Positions 54,797-64,000 of a stretch of DNA of 64,000 nt are shown piece by piece. The position numbers and the translations under genes were made by a program. Each line of letters begins with the position of its first letter. Within the stretch, counting starts at the first letter, position 1. This DNA comes from Pyrenophora tritici-repentis (lineage: Eukaryota; Ascomycota; Dothideomycetes; Pleosporales; Pleosporaceae). A model generated the notes under the pieces. It was given only the letters and a program-made list of their open reading frames with translations, did not search any database and was not told where the DNA came from. The stretch is taken from contig NC_089394.1 of NCBI RefSeq assembly GCF_003171515.1, forward strand, positions 1,550,001 through 1,614,000. Reading direction: 5' to 3'.

Positions 54797-56179
54797 ATGC
54801 GTTCCACTCTTGCCTCTGCCTGTGTTCTCTCTTCGTTGCTTCCTCTGTCAATTGCCCAAACTACGGGAGCGTTCAACACCTTGACATTCAACGTTGCTGG
54901 TCTACCTGCGATTCTTAATGGCAACGACGTCCCTGGCGACAAGACGGCCAACACTGCTCGCATCGGGGAGTTGTTCACCAAGTACAACATCTCGTTGATC
55001 CACGTCCAAGAGGACTTCAACTATCATGCTACACTCTACGCCAACGACAAACACCCATTCAGGACGTCCACTAGCGGCGGAGTGCCTTTCGGTAGCGGCT
55101 TGAACTCTCTGAGCAACTTCGAATATACAGGTTTCCAGAGGATCAAATGGAACACATGCAGTAACACCGAGTAAGTTACCCTCTGAGTAGTCTTTATATT
55201 TAACCACACATACTAAAAGCCTCATAGCAGCGCCGACTGTCTTACACCCAAAGGCTTCACCTTCATGCGCGTCAAGTTTGCCGAAGGCGTCGTAATCGAT
55301 GCCTACAACCTGCATGCCGATGCCGGCACAACTGCCGCCGACAATACAGCGCGCGCAGCGAACCTACGCCAAGTATCCGACTACATCAAAGCAAACTCCA
55401 TCGGCAATGCCGTCATCGTCTTCGGCGACTCAAACTCGCGCTACACACGCACCGATGACATCCCCGCCATCTTCAGCGAGCAACACGGCATGAAGGACAC
55501 CTGGCTGCAACTCGTCCGTAACGGTGTTGCTCCTGCAAAGGGCGCTGATGCTCTATTGTGCTCGAACCCGGCGACGACCAACACCTGCGAGATTGTGGAC
55601 AAGACGTGGTACAGGGGCTCCCCTGCTGTGTCGCTAGAGGCAAAGAAGTTCGACTACGCTGGACATATGTTCTTGCAGGAGAACGGCGATTTGCTGTCTG
55701 ATCACAACGGCGTGCTTGTTGACTTTACGTGGTCGCTTGTTGATCGCTTCCGCGTATCGGATGTTTTTGGCGGAGAGGAGGGCACTTGGTACAATGACCT
55801 CGATACCATTTCGGGCCTGACCGCTTCAAAGGTGGCTTCCATTACGCTGAGGGGCTCTGAACGCGTGGATAATATTGCTATTACTCTTGCGTCTGGTCAG
55901 AAGTTTGCGCATGGTGGTACCGGTGGCTCCGCTACGACCCTCACGCTCGCTAGCGGGGAGACGCTGACATCTGCTACGCTATGCCGGGGCCAAAAGAACA
56001 ACAAGACAAGAATCTTTTACGCGCAGTTCACGACTAGCACGGGTAAGACGGTGCAGACGGGTGCTAAGACGAGCGACTGCGTGACCAGGAGTGCGGGTAC
56101 TGGACGTGGTATCGTTGGGTTTTTGGGTCGCTCGGGTGATGAGGTGGATCAGTTGGGATTCATCTACTCCAAGGTTTGA
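54797..56179 (+). CDS. secreted EEP-superfamily phosphodiesterase with C-terminal jacalin-like domain
   Basis: Two exons (54797-55170, 55231-56179; 60-nt intron) give 440 residues. Residues 1-21 are a signal peptide (STLASACVLSSLLPLSIAQT). The endonuclease/exonuclease/phosphatase core (about 25-310) shows FNVAGLP, the metal-binding Glu in HVQEDF, NLHADAG, the FGDSNSR strand (Asp, Asn) and the LSDHNGVLVDF ending (Asp-His). All catalytic elements are present. Residues about 315-440 form a beta-prism with VSDVFGGEEGTWYNDLD and the closing GIVGFLGRSGDEVDQLGFIY, typical of jacalin-like lectin domains. It is probably a secreted sphingomyelinase/phospholipase-like or nuclease-like enzyme with a sugar-binding tail; the substrate cannot be read from sequence. 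Confidence 0.87.
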
Positions 56180-56425
56180 GGACTTGTCTGAACCAATGAG
56201 GAGCTTGGTGAACCTCATCTTCTTGAACGTTATATATTGAATGATCTTTTTACGATACGAATTTGATGTATAGGCCGTGACATCGTGACATCCTGTGATT
56301 TTCCAACAACGCCGATCCAACTCCATCAACCATAACACCATAATACCACATAACCTCTAAATCATTCGCTAATCGGCATCATGAGAAACAAACTAACCGT
56401 CACTAACATGCCCCGCTATCTTCAC

Positions 56426-59400
56426 CTAATCCACTGTCCCCCACTGCGGTACCCCCCCTTCAATCTGCCTAACCTCCTTCTGCCTCTTCACATTCCTCTC
56501 ATAATGCTCCTCCTTCTCCTTGAGCAACTTCCTCTCTACATTAGCCCTGTGCTCCATCTCTTCCTTCCTCTGCTCAATCAAATGTTTCTCAGCTGCCATC
56601 GTAGCACTCAACTTGCGATCTTCCACACTCTGTCTACGTGCCGCAGCATCCTGCTCCTGCTGCATGATAAGATCGTGCCAAGCCTTCTTTTCACTGCGCT
56701 TCATACGCTCCGCCTCCATCATACGGTGGACTTCAAACTCATGTTTCTGCTGCTCGAGCGCAGTGTAGTGCTTTGTCGCTTGCGTCTGGAGTGCGAGGTC
56801 CGTCTCCAGTGACTCACGCTTGCGGCGTAGAACATCTTTGTGGTTTGTTTCTTCCATGGTACGCGACTGTTCGAACCTTTCCTTTTCGTGCCGAATGGTG
56901 AGTTCGTGGTGTTTTTGCTGGTCGACCAGTTTGGCTATGCGGGCAGGGATTCCGACAGCGCCAACGGGTTGAAGCGGCGATTGCGAATAGTATACTGGAA
57001 GACATGCCTTGTCGCGCAAGAGTTCGAGCAATGCGGATTTGACGGGTACTCGAGCAGGAGTGGCAATCAAATCAACATATGAATAAGGTGAATAGTGCAG
57101 GCCTGAGGCTGCATCGCAGTAGATGTGTGCCTCGTCATTGAGTTCTTGCCATACTTCCGTCTCAAGAAGGGCCTCTGTAATAGGTAATGCGCTATATGTG
57201 TTGTCCAGGGCAAGAATGACGGCCGATTTTTCGTTCCGAGCACGGAACTTGGGTTTTGCGCCATTGGCAAGGAGTAGATATAGGAGTTGGCGCAGCTTGG
57301 TGCGCGCAATCGGTGCCGTGACGATTGCATTAAGGCATAGCTCTCCTAGGGCATTTCTACCGCCATGCAGGCGAGACGGGTAGTTCGGATCATGACCATG
57401 ATTGATCAAGGCCTTTACAGTCTCGACATTCAGTTCTCTTGCCGCCTCGTGCAAACTTCCATCATTCTTTAGCGCACGTGGGGCCAACGCTTTCACCATG
57501 GTTTCCCCAGATGCGCTACCACTAGCGTAGAATAAAGCGGATTTATTCCACTCATCTCGGGCATCCGCATCCGAACCCCGCTCCAGTAGTGCTGACACTA
57601 GATCACGACGGCCCTCGCGCGCGGCGAGCATAAGTGCCGTCATTTGCGAAGCTGTGGAGACGCGGGTTACGCATGCACCGGCATCGAGGAGCGCGGTGAT
57701 AACGGCGTCCGAGATGCGCTTTTGGGGCTGGGCTAGTGCCCACAAAAGTGCGGGGATGGCCTCAGGGCCCTTCGATGGATAGAGTACCGTAGTTGTCGAT
57801 ACATCCGGGTCTAGCCCATTGTTGAGAAGTAGCTTGATGAGGTCGGTATTCCGCGGATACACGGCCATGGCGGTGATGAGAATCGGTGCCTTGGTATACC
57901 CGACGCCAAATTGGTCAGACGTGCATCCATGGTCGAAGCATGATTGTATAGCGGCAACGACTACTTCTTCTTGAAGCTTAGATCTGAGCAAAGCGGGAAC
58001 GACAGTGCTGAACTTGGGATTGTGAAGCATGAGCCTCTTGAAGATGGTGTGACTGTGCTTTTGTGCTGCGAAAACGAAACAAGCCCCATCCACTGTGTTG
58101 ACATCGGCGTTAAATCGAAGTAAAAGATCGACCAGCTTCTCCGTGTCATTCACATCATGGTCGTGGCAGAGAACCACTCGTAACGCAGCATCGATCGCAA
58201 GCTGCTCAACGCCACGAGCCAGCAGCTCTTGAGCGAGATTATGAACGTTTCCCATGTTTTCGTTCATGCCCAGAGTCTCATCCGTAAAAAGCGTGCGGAA
58301 CGCTCTCGTGATGCTAGATCGCGATGCTTGGTGCTTCCCACTGAGTAACATTGCTGTTAGCGTGCTGTTTCCTGAAGCTACTGCAACGCTCAACGCCTCG
58401 CCATCGTTGTGACTCACAGAAGCTCCTCGTCGCAACAACAGCTTAGTACTCGTCGTATCGTTGGTAGAGACCGCGTGTCGTGTTTCGTCAGCAAGGGCTT
58501 GGTCCAAAGACTCTTGGGGAATTCCAAGTTTAAGTAAGGCATCGAGAATCGGTGCTTTCTTTTGTGGGTCCGAAAGCGTCGTAGTGTGTTTAAAGGCAGT
58601 ACTCAGCAGTCTGGGACAAGCAGTGAGAAGGCGTTGAATGATATCGCAGTTATCCGGGCCCCCGTTGATAGCGATCTCCAAGGCTTTGCTAGCAGAGTCT
58701 TCTTCGACCCCGTAGCTAAGCAGCAAGTCGATGATCTCAAGTGTTTTCGAGTGTCTGCCACCTTGTGAGTCAAATGCTAGAGGTAGAGCTGCCGAAGTAG
58801 AAGAGGGGTTGGGTCTCGCGTTGCAAAGTAAACGCAAAAGGGACATGTCGACTTGCGTGGCTGCCAACGATAACACTCTCCCGATCTGATAATTCACGTC
58901 TGCTCCTTTCCTGACCAAGTCTGTTATCAAAGCTCCATCTCGCGTAGATGACACATCCTCAACAGCATCGATAAGAGCTTGGTCAACACCAGGACCACGG
59001 GCTCCATGCTCGAGGAGAAGTCGTGAAGCCTCACGTCGCTCAGATGGCGAATAGTCTTTACGAAGAAGTGGAAAAAGCTTCGCTAGGCCTTCTGGTGCGG
59101 GACGTGTGTTCAGCAGTGCTCGGAGACTTTGCATATCCCTGTTCACTACAGCTGCATAAAGGGCACCTCTGTCGCTCGAATCGACAGGTGTGCCCGCGCC
59201 CAGAAGAAGATCTAGCATTGCCGTATCTCTCTCCTTAGTAGCTTGGGTTAGCAATCGGCTCAGCGGCGGCCCCGTTGCACCCTTCTGTAGCAGAGCGCCG
59301 ACGACGCGAAGTCTATCTGGCTGTGGAGCATTGAATGGCAAAACAGCTAGCGCGGCTGCTGCATGCTGTGGAGCCACCGGCGTCTCCAAGATAGCATCAA

Positions 59401-60502
59401 CCAACGGCCAGTTCTTGTTCGCCAAAGCCTCTCTCAGACATTCCGCATCGTTTGTTGCAGTAGACACGCCGTAGCTAATCATCATCTTAGCACCAGCTGT
59501 GTTGTTGTTCCCAGCAACGCAGATGAGAAAGTCGGGAAGGCCACGACTGTCAGGACGCAGTCCACAGCAGAATAGAAGCTGCAAGAATTGAAGTGTTGCC
59601 TGACGTGTGGGCAGTCTCATTGTGGTGTCCAGTAAGCGCTCCAATGTCGCCTCAGTGAGGGTAATTGGACCTGCAACCATGGCGACTGCAAGTTTGTACT
59701 CTTGCCTTCCAATGGCCATGTTAAGAGCGCTTGCTGAGTCGAAGTTCGGATCCGCACCATGTGCTACCAATAGCGAAACGATGGCATCGGATGCCTGTTG
59801 GACTGCCGCGGGTAAGGCAGAGGATATGATATCGGGCCGAAGAGACTTTGGTGCTCGCAACAGCAGCCGAACAAAGTTCATGTCATTCGATCTGACGGCA
59901 CTGGCCAAGGAATTTGGGAAGTTATTTGGATCTGCCCCGAACCGGAGGAGTTCCTGAATGCATGCTTGGTCGTTCGCAGTGAGGGCAGCCTTCAGACCCT
60001 CATCCAAAGTCTGCTGGTCGGCGCCAGAGCTGGCCAGCACACTGACACCATCCGCTTTTCTCAAACTCGCTGCTTGCTGCAGGACAGTGCTTCGACGCCG
60101 CAATGCGGTATTAGCCTGAACTCCCGACTTCCTCTTCTTCTCAGGGGTTTCGATGACATTCACTTTGGCACCGAGACCGAGAAAGGCCTGAATTAGGCCA
60201 GGGCCAGTAGTTGGACTGCGAATAACTGCGGACAAGGCCTGGTCGAGTTCATCCTGCGAAAACTGTCCAGAATCTTGCCCCTTCTCCTTCTCTTTTGAGC
60301 TCTTGAAGATACTCTTCAACACATTCTTGCTTTCGGGGTTCTTGGCTCTTCGCTCCAGTAAGATGCTACGGGCCTGGGCGTGGTCGTCTTCACTGGCAAC
60401 AATGACAGGTTGCGTAGGCGCGGGGAGAACGGCTTGACGTTGATCGACTGGGGTGACACCCGCACTGTGAATGAGCTCCTTGAGGCTGACTCTTCGCTCC
60501 AT
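56426..60502 (-). CDS. giant ankyrin-repeat protein with C-terminal coiled coil
   Basis: Single exon of 1358 residues. After a basic N-terminal segment (about 1-110) come many ankyrin-like repeats from about 160 to 1150. Clear examples are LLRFGADPNNFPNSLASAVR, LVAHGADPNFDSASALNMAI, LLRRGASVSHNDGEALSVAV and TALMLAAREGRRDLVSALLE. Several are degenerate with unusual spacing. From about 1185 to 1345 the protein is a long, highly charged coiled coil (HEKERFEQSRTMEETNHKDV; EQRKEEMEHRANVERKLLKE). There is no enzyme, NACHT or membrane domain. It is a scaffold-type protein of unknown partner. The intact 4-kb frame argues for selection. Confidence 0.85.
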   Translation of the reverse strand: MERRVSLKELIHSAGVTPVDQRQAVLPAPTQPVIVASEDDHAQARSILLERRAKNPESKNVLKSIFKSSKEKEKGQDSGQFSQDELDQALSAVIRSPTTGPGLIQAFLGLGAKVNVIETPEKKRKSGVQANTALRRRSTVLQQAASLRKADGVSVLASSGADQQTLDEGLKAALTANDQACIQELLRFGADPNNFPNSLASAVRSNDMNFVRLLLRAPKSLRPDIISSALPAAVQQASDAIVSLLVAHGADPNFDSASALNMAIGRQEYKLAVAMVAGPITLTEATLERLLDTTMRLPTRQATLQFLQLLFCCGLRPDSRGLPDFLICVAGNNNTAGAKMMISYGVSTATNDAECLREALANKNWPLVDAILETPVAPQHAAAALAVLPFNAPQPDRLRVVGALLQKGATGPPLSRLLTQATKERDTAMLDLLLGAGTPVDSSDRGALYAAVVNRDMQSLRALLNTRPAPEGLAKLFPLLRKDYSPSERREASRLLLEHGARGPGVDQALIDAVEDVSSTRDGALITDLVRKGADVNYQIGRVLSLAATQVDMSLLRLLCNARPNPSSTSAALPLAFDSQGGRHSKTLEIIDLLLSYGVEEDSASKALEIAINGGPDNCDIIQRLLTACPRLLSTAFKHTTTLSDPQKKAPILDALLKLGIPQESLDQALADETRHAVSTNDTTSTKLLLRRGASVSHNDGEALSVAVASGNSTLTAMLLSGKHQASRSSITRAFRTLFTDETLGMNENMGNVHNLAQELLARGVEQLAIDAALRVVLCHDHDVNDTEKLVDLLLRFNADVNTVDGACFVFAAQKHSHTIFKRLMLHNPKFSTVVPALLRSKLQEEVVVAAIQSCFDHGCTSDQFGVGYTKAPILITAMAVYPRNTDLIKLLLNNGLDPDVSTTTVLYPSKGPEAIPALLWALAQPQKRISDAVITALLDAGACVTRVSTASQMTALMLAAREGRRDLVSALLERGSDADARDEWNKSALFYASGSASGETMVKALAPRALKNDGSLHEAARELNVETVKALINHGHDPNYPSRLHGGRNALGELCLNAIVTAPIARTKLRQLLYLLLANGAKPKFRARNEKSAVILALDNTYSALPITEALLETEVWQELNDEAHIYCDAASGLHYSPYSYVDLIATPARVPVKSALLELLRDKACLPVYYSQSPLQPVGAVGIPARIAKLVDQQKHHELTIRHEKERFEQSRTMEETNHKDVLRRKRESLETDLALQTQATKHYTALEQQKHEFEVHRMMEAERMKRSEKKAWHDLIMQQEQDAAARRQSVEDRKLSATMAAEKHLIEQRKEEMEHRANVERKLLKEKEEHYERNVKRQKEVRQIEGGVPQWGTVD

Positions 60503-62039
60503 GGCGACAACTAATTCATTGGAGATACCGTGACTATCGAATCGAACTGAGGAAATAGAAATCCAAAACTAGCCGCGGCCTGAGGACGTTGCGTAGTGCA
60601 TACGCGTGTAGGTTGAGGCGGAGCTACGGAAGCAGCAAGACGCTAGCTTGATGCGACATGAAGAACAGCGGTCTAGGCCGACGGACAGCGTTGTCGAGTC
60701 GTCCTCGGATCCTTCACAACAAAACCTTCCGTAAGACTTACCATCACCGCCAGCTGTATGCAAATCTCTGAGCTCTTCGCATATGAAAATCATTGTGCAC
60801 ACGTAAGTCATGCGTGCGGAGCGGAGCGGAGATGAAGCACACGATATCGGCTACAGCAGCGGCCGTGCACAGACACGGAAGCATCACCACGCTGCCCAAA
60901 TAGTCAGGAGCTAACATCCTGCTTACACTAATGCAAGCCGACTCCTCACACCCAAGGCTTCTTACATTCCATGTTTGGAATTACGGGTCGCGCATCCTTC
61001 TGTGGGCGGCGTGCAGGAAGTTGTGGCGACCAACACTGCGGCGAGAGAATTGACGTCTCCATCTACCACAGGCGGCGTGGTTGAGCGACCGACGCAACTG
61101 TTTCAGGAGATATACTGGCATAGTTACCGTACAATGTTTTCCCGCTATTTCGGCCCGCGGTCATCCCCCACGTTTCAGCACTTGTGGCAGGTTCTGCAAG
61201 GTACCCAGGTACCGTTTCAGCATTCCCATGTGCATCTGGAAAGTCTCGTTCAGCCATCAAATCTCCCTACAGAACACCGTCTGAATAAGGCTGTAATACG
61301 GCCGTATTGACTGCATGCCCGATCTATATTCGGCGTTTCCAAGCCGTGTTATTGCCGTACGCTCCTTTACTGAACATGTCCACACACAACATGCACCTGT
61401 CAACACCACTTCTCAAACCGCGACTCGTTCATCGCACGTAGGCTGCACTGGCAGATCACTGACATCTTGTCAACAACAAAAACATCTTCAGCGGCCCCAC
61501 CAGTTGCCCCTCCGAAAACGTCTGTGAGCGCTGTTTATCCGCGACACAGGGATTTTTGTTTCAATCGTTCACATCCTCCTGACTCGGCCCTTAGCCTTTC
61601 CGAGAGATCTCGTATCCATCAGCTATCCCAGTAAGCAACCCGTTCACAACGGAGCCAGACGGAGCCAGAGTTTTCACAAACCTGTCGAAACACCAACATC
61701 TGCGCAAGGGGTTTTGAGACGTCTCGACATATACCCCCTCGTTCGTTAATACCCTTGTGAGAGGAAAAGACCAGAGTAGGACCGTTGGAGGCTGACCGAA
61801 GACCAGTATATATAGGACCACACATCTTCACCAATATCTAACCAGCACACTCAAGCATTCCAGCTAATAACCGCCTCTCTCTCTCTCTCTCTCATTCTTC
61901 ATTCGTTTCTTTGAGCTCTGGTAGCTTTACCTTCGTTTCTATACACGGTCTTTGACAACCCACATATTCTCTCCTACCTGAAAGAGTAGATACCGCAAAG
62001 CCTCTCGTTTTTCAAACGCATTCTTTACCAATCGCCAAA
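60503..62039. other. divergent intergenic region between the ankyrin gene and the DUF3455 gene
   Basis: 1.5 kb without a supported gene. The right 250 bp is a plausible strong promoter (separate entry). Confidence 0.5.
61807..61894 (+). promoter_or_regulatory. TATA box and CT tract of the DUF3455 gene
   Basis: TATATATAG at 61807-61815 is followed about 60 bp later by a pure CT repeat (61873-61894), with the ATG at 62040. TATA plus a pyrimidine tract before the start is the usual core-promoter layout of highly expressed filamentous-fungal genes. Confidence 0.55.
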
Positions 62040-62903
62040 ATGCACGCCTCAATTATCCTCTCAGCGCTCGCGCTCTTCCCACTCGCAATGACCGCGCCTT
62101 CTCGACGTCTCCCACGCCAAGATGCTACCGATCCTACTCTCTTCGACGCCGACCAGAATTTCGATTCTCCAGCCACGCCTGCCGATTTTGGAAGCCTCTT
62201 CGGTGCTCCCGACTCACCTAATGGTGCTCCCCAATCCGAGCCCCGTCAAGAAGACTGTGAGAAGAAGCCCAAACAGCCCATCACCACCCCTCAAGCACCC
62301 AGTATACCTAGTGTACCCAGTGGTCCCAAACCACCCGCTGCCCCGAAACCACTTGCTGATCCCAAACCAGCAGCAGGAACTTGCGATCTCTCCAAGCTCC
62401 AACAGCCCGCCTCTGCGCTTCAACAGCCAACCCCCGACATGAAGCTCGCCCTCGTCGCCATCGGTCACGGAACCCAAAACTACACCTGTGCCAACGCATC
62501 CGCCGTTCCTGCCCCCATCGGCGCCGTCGCCCAGCTCTTCAACACCACCTGCGACACATCTTCCATCGCCAAACGCGACGCCGCCGAAGCCCTCGGCTCC
62601 ATCCAAGAATCCACTTCTGACGCCGTTGGTGCCCACTTCTTCCTCGACAACACAACACCCGACTTTGACATCAAGGGCCTGGGCAACACCGAGGCGGCTA
62701 AGCTTCAGGATACCCCGGCCCCCAACCCAGCCAAGAATGTAAAGTGGCTCAGGCTTGGACCCAAGGCCGGTAGCACAAGCGCTGTCAAGGCTATTTACCG
62801 CTTGAACACTCAAGATGGTGTGGCCCCTGCGACTTGCGAGGGCAAGACGGCGGGTGAGGTGCTGGCTATCGAGTACACGGCTCAGTACTGGATTTACACC
62901 TAG
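62040..62903 (+). CDS. secreted DUF3455-family protein
   Basis: Intronless, 287 residues. Residues 1-18 form a signal peptide (HASIILSALALFPLAMTAPS), probably followed by a dibasic cleavage (RRLPR). A Pro-rich linker (PSIPSVPSGPKPPAAPKPLA) precedes the DUF3455 domain at about 120-287. That domain has KLALVAIGHGTQNYTCANAS, GAVAQLFNTTCD, AVGAHFFLDNTTPDFD, NVKWLRLGP and STSAVKAIYRLNTQDGVAP, ending EYTAQYWIYT. The family is widespread in fungi as small secreted proteins of unknown function. Strong codon bias in the 5' half and the TATA/CT promoter suggest high expression. Confidence 0.88.
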   Translation: MHASIILSALALFPLAMTAPSRRLPRQDATDPTLFDADQNFDSPATPADFGSLFGAPDSPNGAPQSEPRQEDCEKKPKQPITTPQAPSIPSVPSGPKPPAAPKPLADPKPAAGTCDLSKLQQPASALQQPTPDMKLALVAIGHGTQNYTCANASAVPAPIGAVAQLFNTTCDTSSIAKRDAAEALGSIQESTSDAVGAHFFLDNTTPDFDIKGLGNTEAAKLQDTPAPNPAKNVKWLRLGPKAGSTSAVKAIYRLNTQDGVAPATCEGKTAGEVLAIEYTAQYWIYT

Positions 62904-63733
62904 GGCTTTCGCTATGCGCACACTGTGCTGTATATGCGGGCTCTAGGGTGAGTAATGAGTCCTCGATACCATGCATGGTCTTGAGATGAGCGACGACGGA
63001 GGCCAAGGAGTGCAGAGAGAGGGTGGTTTTCTTTTCATCATGTGTATCAAACTTCCTGTGTATCATTTTCCTTTTGGGGGCGGAGGCGGTGTCTAATAGT
63101 CGGCTTTTGTATACCTCATGTCTCATATATATATAACCAGCAGTTGGTCCAAAAAGAAACAAGCTTTGCTTGTACAGAAATACATATTACTACGGACCAT
63201 CTCAAATCCCCCTCGTTCTTGTGCCTGACATACAGCAGAGTTTCTTTCTACTTGTTGCTTTCCTTTCCTTTACCATCAGGCGTAGTATCAGCGGTATGCA
63301 CACAAATGTGAATTGAGCACTCCCCATATATATGTCCGGTCTTGTCCTTTGGTCATGATATCGGGACTGAAGTCGAATAAGCCATGATACTACAAATGAC
63401 AACTACGACACGGCGTCAAGCAAGCATCAACGACACGCATAAGTTAACCTTCTCACACACATGTACAAGCTCAAGATGAACATCAACATAAAATCCAATT
63501 TAAATGCCTCGCCACGCTATGCATCGACTAAAACAGTTCAATCCAGAACTCTCTCCGCAGAAAAAAACCAGCGAATGCAAATGGGTATCGTGCGCGCGAG
63601 AACAACAAAAAACAACAACGACGAAGCAAAGATCCCCTCCTTTGCTGTCCGGTGAGCGAAAAAAAGTAACAACAAAATGCGCTCGCTACGATGCTAATGC
63701 AGCAACAACAAACCCCGCTTTCCTCTAAATCAT
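62904..63733. other. convergent intergenic region, no supported gene
   Basis: About 830 bp between two convergent genes. Frames 63042-63311 and 63504-63728 have no domain; A-rich tracts near 63600-63680. Confidence 0.5.
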
Positions 63734-64000
63734 CTACAAGTACCCATACAACGCCTCATCATCCTCTTCGGTGATAGTCGCCAAGTATAGAAATTCTTCC
63801 TCGGCTTGTTCGAGAGCCACTCTACGACTCATGGCGCGCTCCTCCCAGCCGAGACTGATACCCGAAAGTTGCACTGCTGACATCTTAGGTAGGCGGCCAG
63901 CACCAGAAGAAGCCTGCATATGGGGCGGAATGTGGTAGGTAAGGTCTGAGGGATCTTGTGTGATGGGACTGGACAGTCCTAGTGGTGTATCGGCGCCTCC
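63734..64000 (-). CDS. 3' end of an unknown gene running off the right edge
   Basis: The minus frame is open from the window edge to TAG at 63734-63736, 88 codons. The readable C-terminus runs DPSDLTYHIPPHMQASSGAG, then RAMSRRVALEQAEEEFLYLA and ends EEDDEALYGYL. The frame continues upstream of the internal Met at 63919, so that Met is not the start. I do not recognise the family. Confidence 0.6.
   Translation of the reverse strand, partial: GGADTPLGLSSPITQDPSDLTYHIPPHMQASSGAGRLPKMSAVQLSGISLGWEERAMSRRVALEQAEEEFLYLATITEEDDEALYGYL

Overview
The window is fungal nuclear DNA, most likely from a filamentous ascomycete (Pezizomycotina) and probably a dothideomycete of the Pleosporales type. The evidence is the gene set (STE50, DPB11, MKT1, CSL4, NHA1-type antiporter, alpha-arrestin, secreted DUF3455 protein), the many 46-60 nt GT-AG introns, the roughly 50% GC gene space, and a transposon riddled with RIP-like nonsense codons. 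The species is inferred from these general traits; nothing in the sequence names it. Gene models were built by eye from splice signals. For the large conserved genes the exon lengths sum to multiples of three.

Layout. 0-1.4 kb: exosome subunit CSL4. 2.8-19.3 kb: an accessory, repeat-rich island. It holds two small orphan genes with a retropepsin-like core, a DUF6594 membrane protein with a probable GC-AG intron, a DUF6914-like gene with a late frameshift, an aminoglycoside-phosphotransferase-fold kinase, a degenerate minus-strand locus and a broken DUF2293 gene. In its middle is a three-layer transposon nest: a degraded Pogo/Fot1-type DNA transposon (TA target site, 6281-13805) is split by a chromodomain Gypsy retrotransposon (6956-12916) with identical LTRs, and that element's right LTR is split by a 160-bp MITE. 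The same MITE recurs at 47.9 kb without a visible difference, and a shorter relative sits at 16.6 kb against the stop codon of the kinase gene.

21.3-41.4 kb: conserved housekeeping genes. They are STE50 (MAPK adaptor), a small conserved unknown protein, CDC48 (AAA ATPase), MKT1 (post-transcriptional regulator), a 2-oxoglutarate/Fe(II) oxygenase, DPB11/Rad4 (BRCT replication and checkpoint scaffold) and a CreD/ApyA-like alpha-arrestin. 44.1-56.2 kb: mostly membrane, metabolic and secreted functions. They are a plasma-membrane Na+/H+ antiporter, an O-methyltransferase, an SSU1-type sulfite/malate transporter interrupted by one stop codon, a hot-dog thioesterase, and a secreted EEP-fold phosphodiesterase with a jacalin-like tail. 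56.4-64 kb: a 1358-residue ankyrin/coiled-coil protein, a secreted DUF3455 protein and the 3' end of an unknown gene that runs off the right edge.

No operon-like metabolic cluster, CRISPR array, tRNA or rRNA was recognised. The observations most worth following are the orphan retropepsin-like gene pair around the transposon nest, the recently inserted but protease-less and integrase-core-less Gypsy element, the identical MITE copies, a long hairpin in the CDC48 3' region whose two C/T mismatches become G-U pairs in the sense transcript, and a cluster of short repeats at 52.4-53.1 kb.
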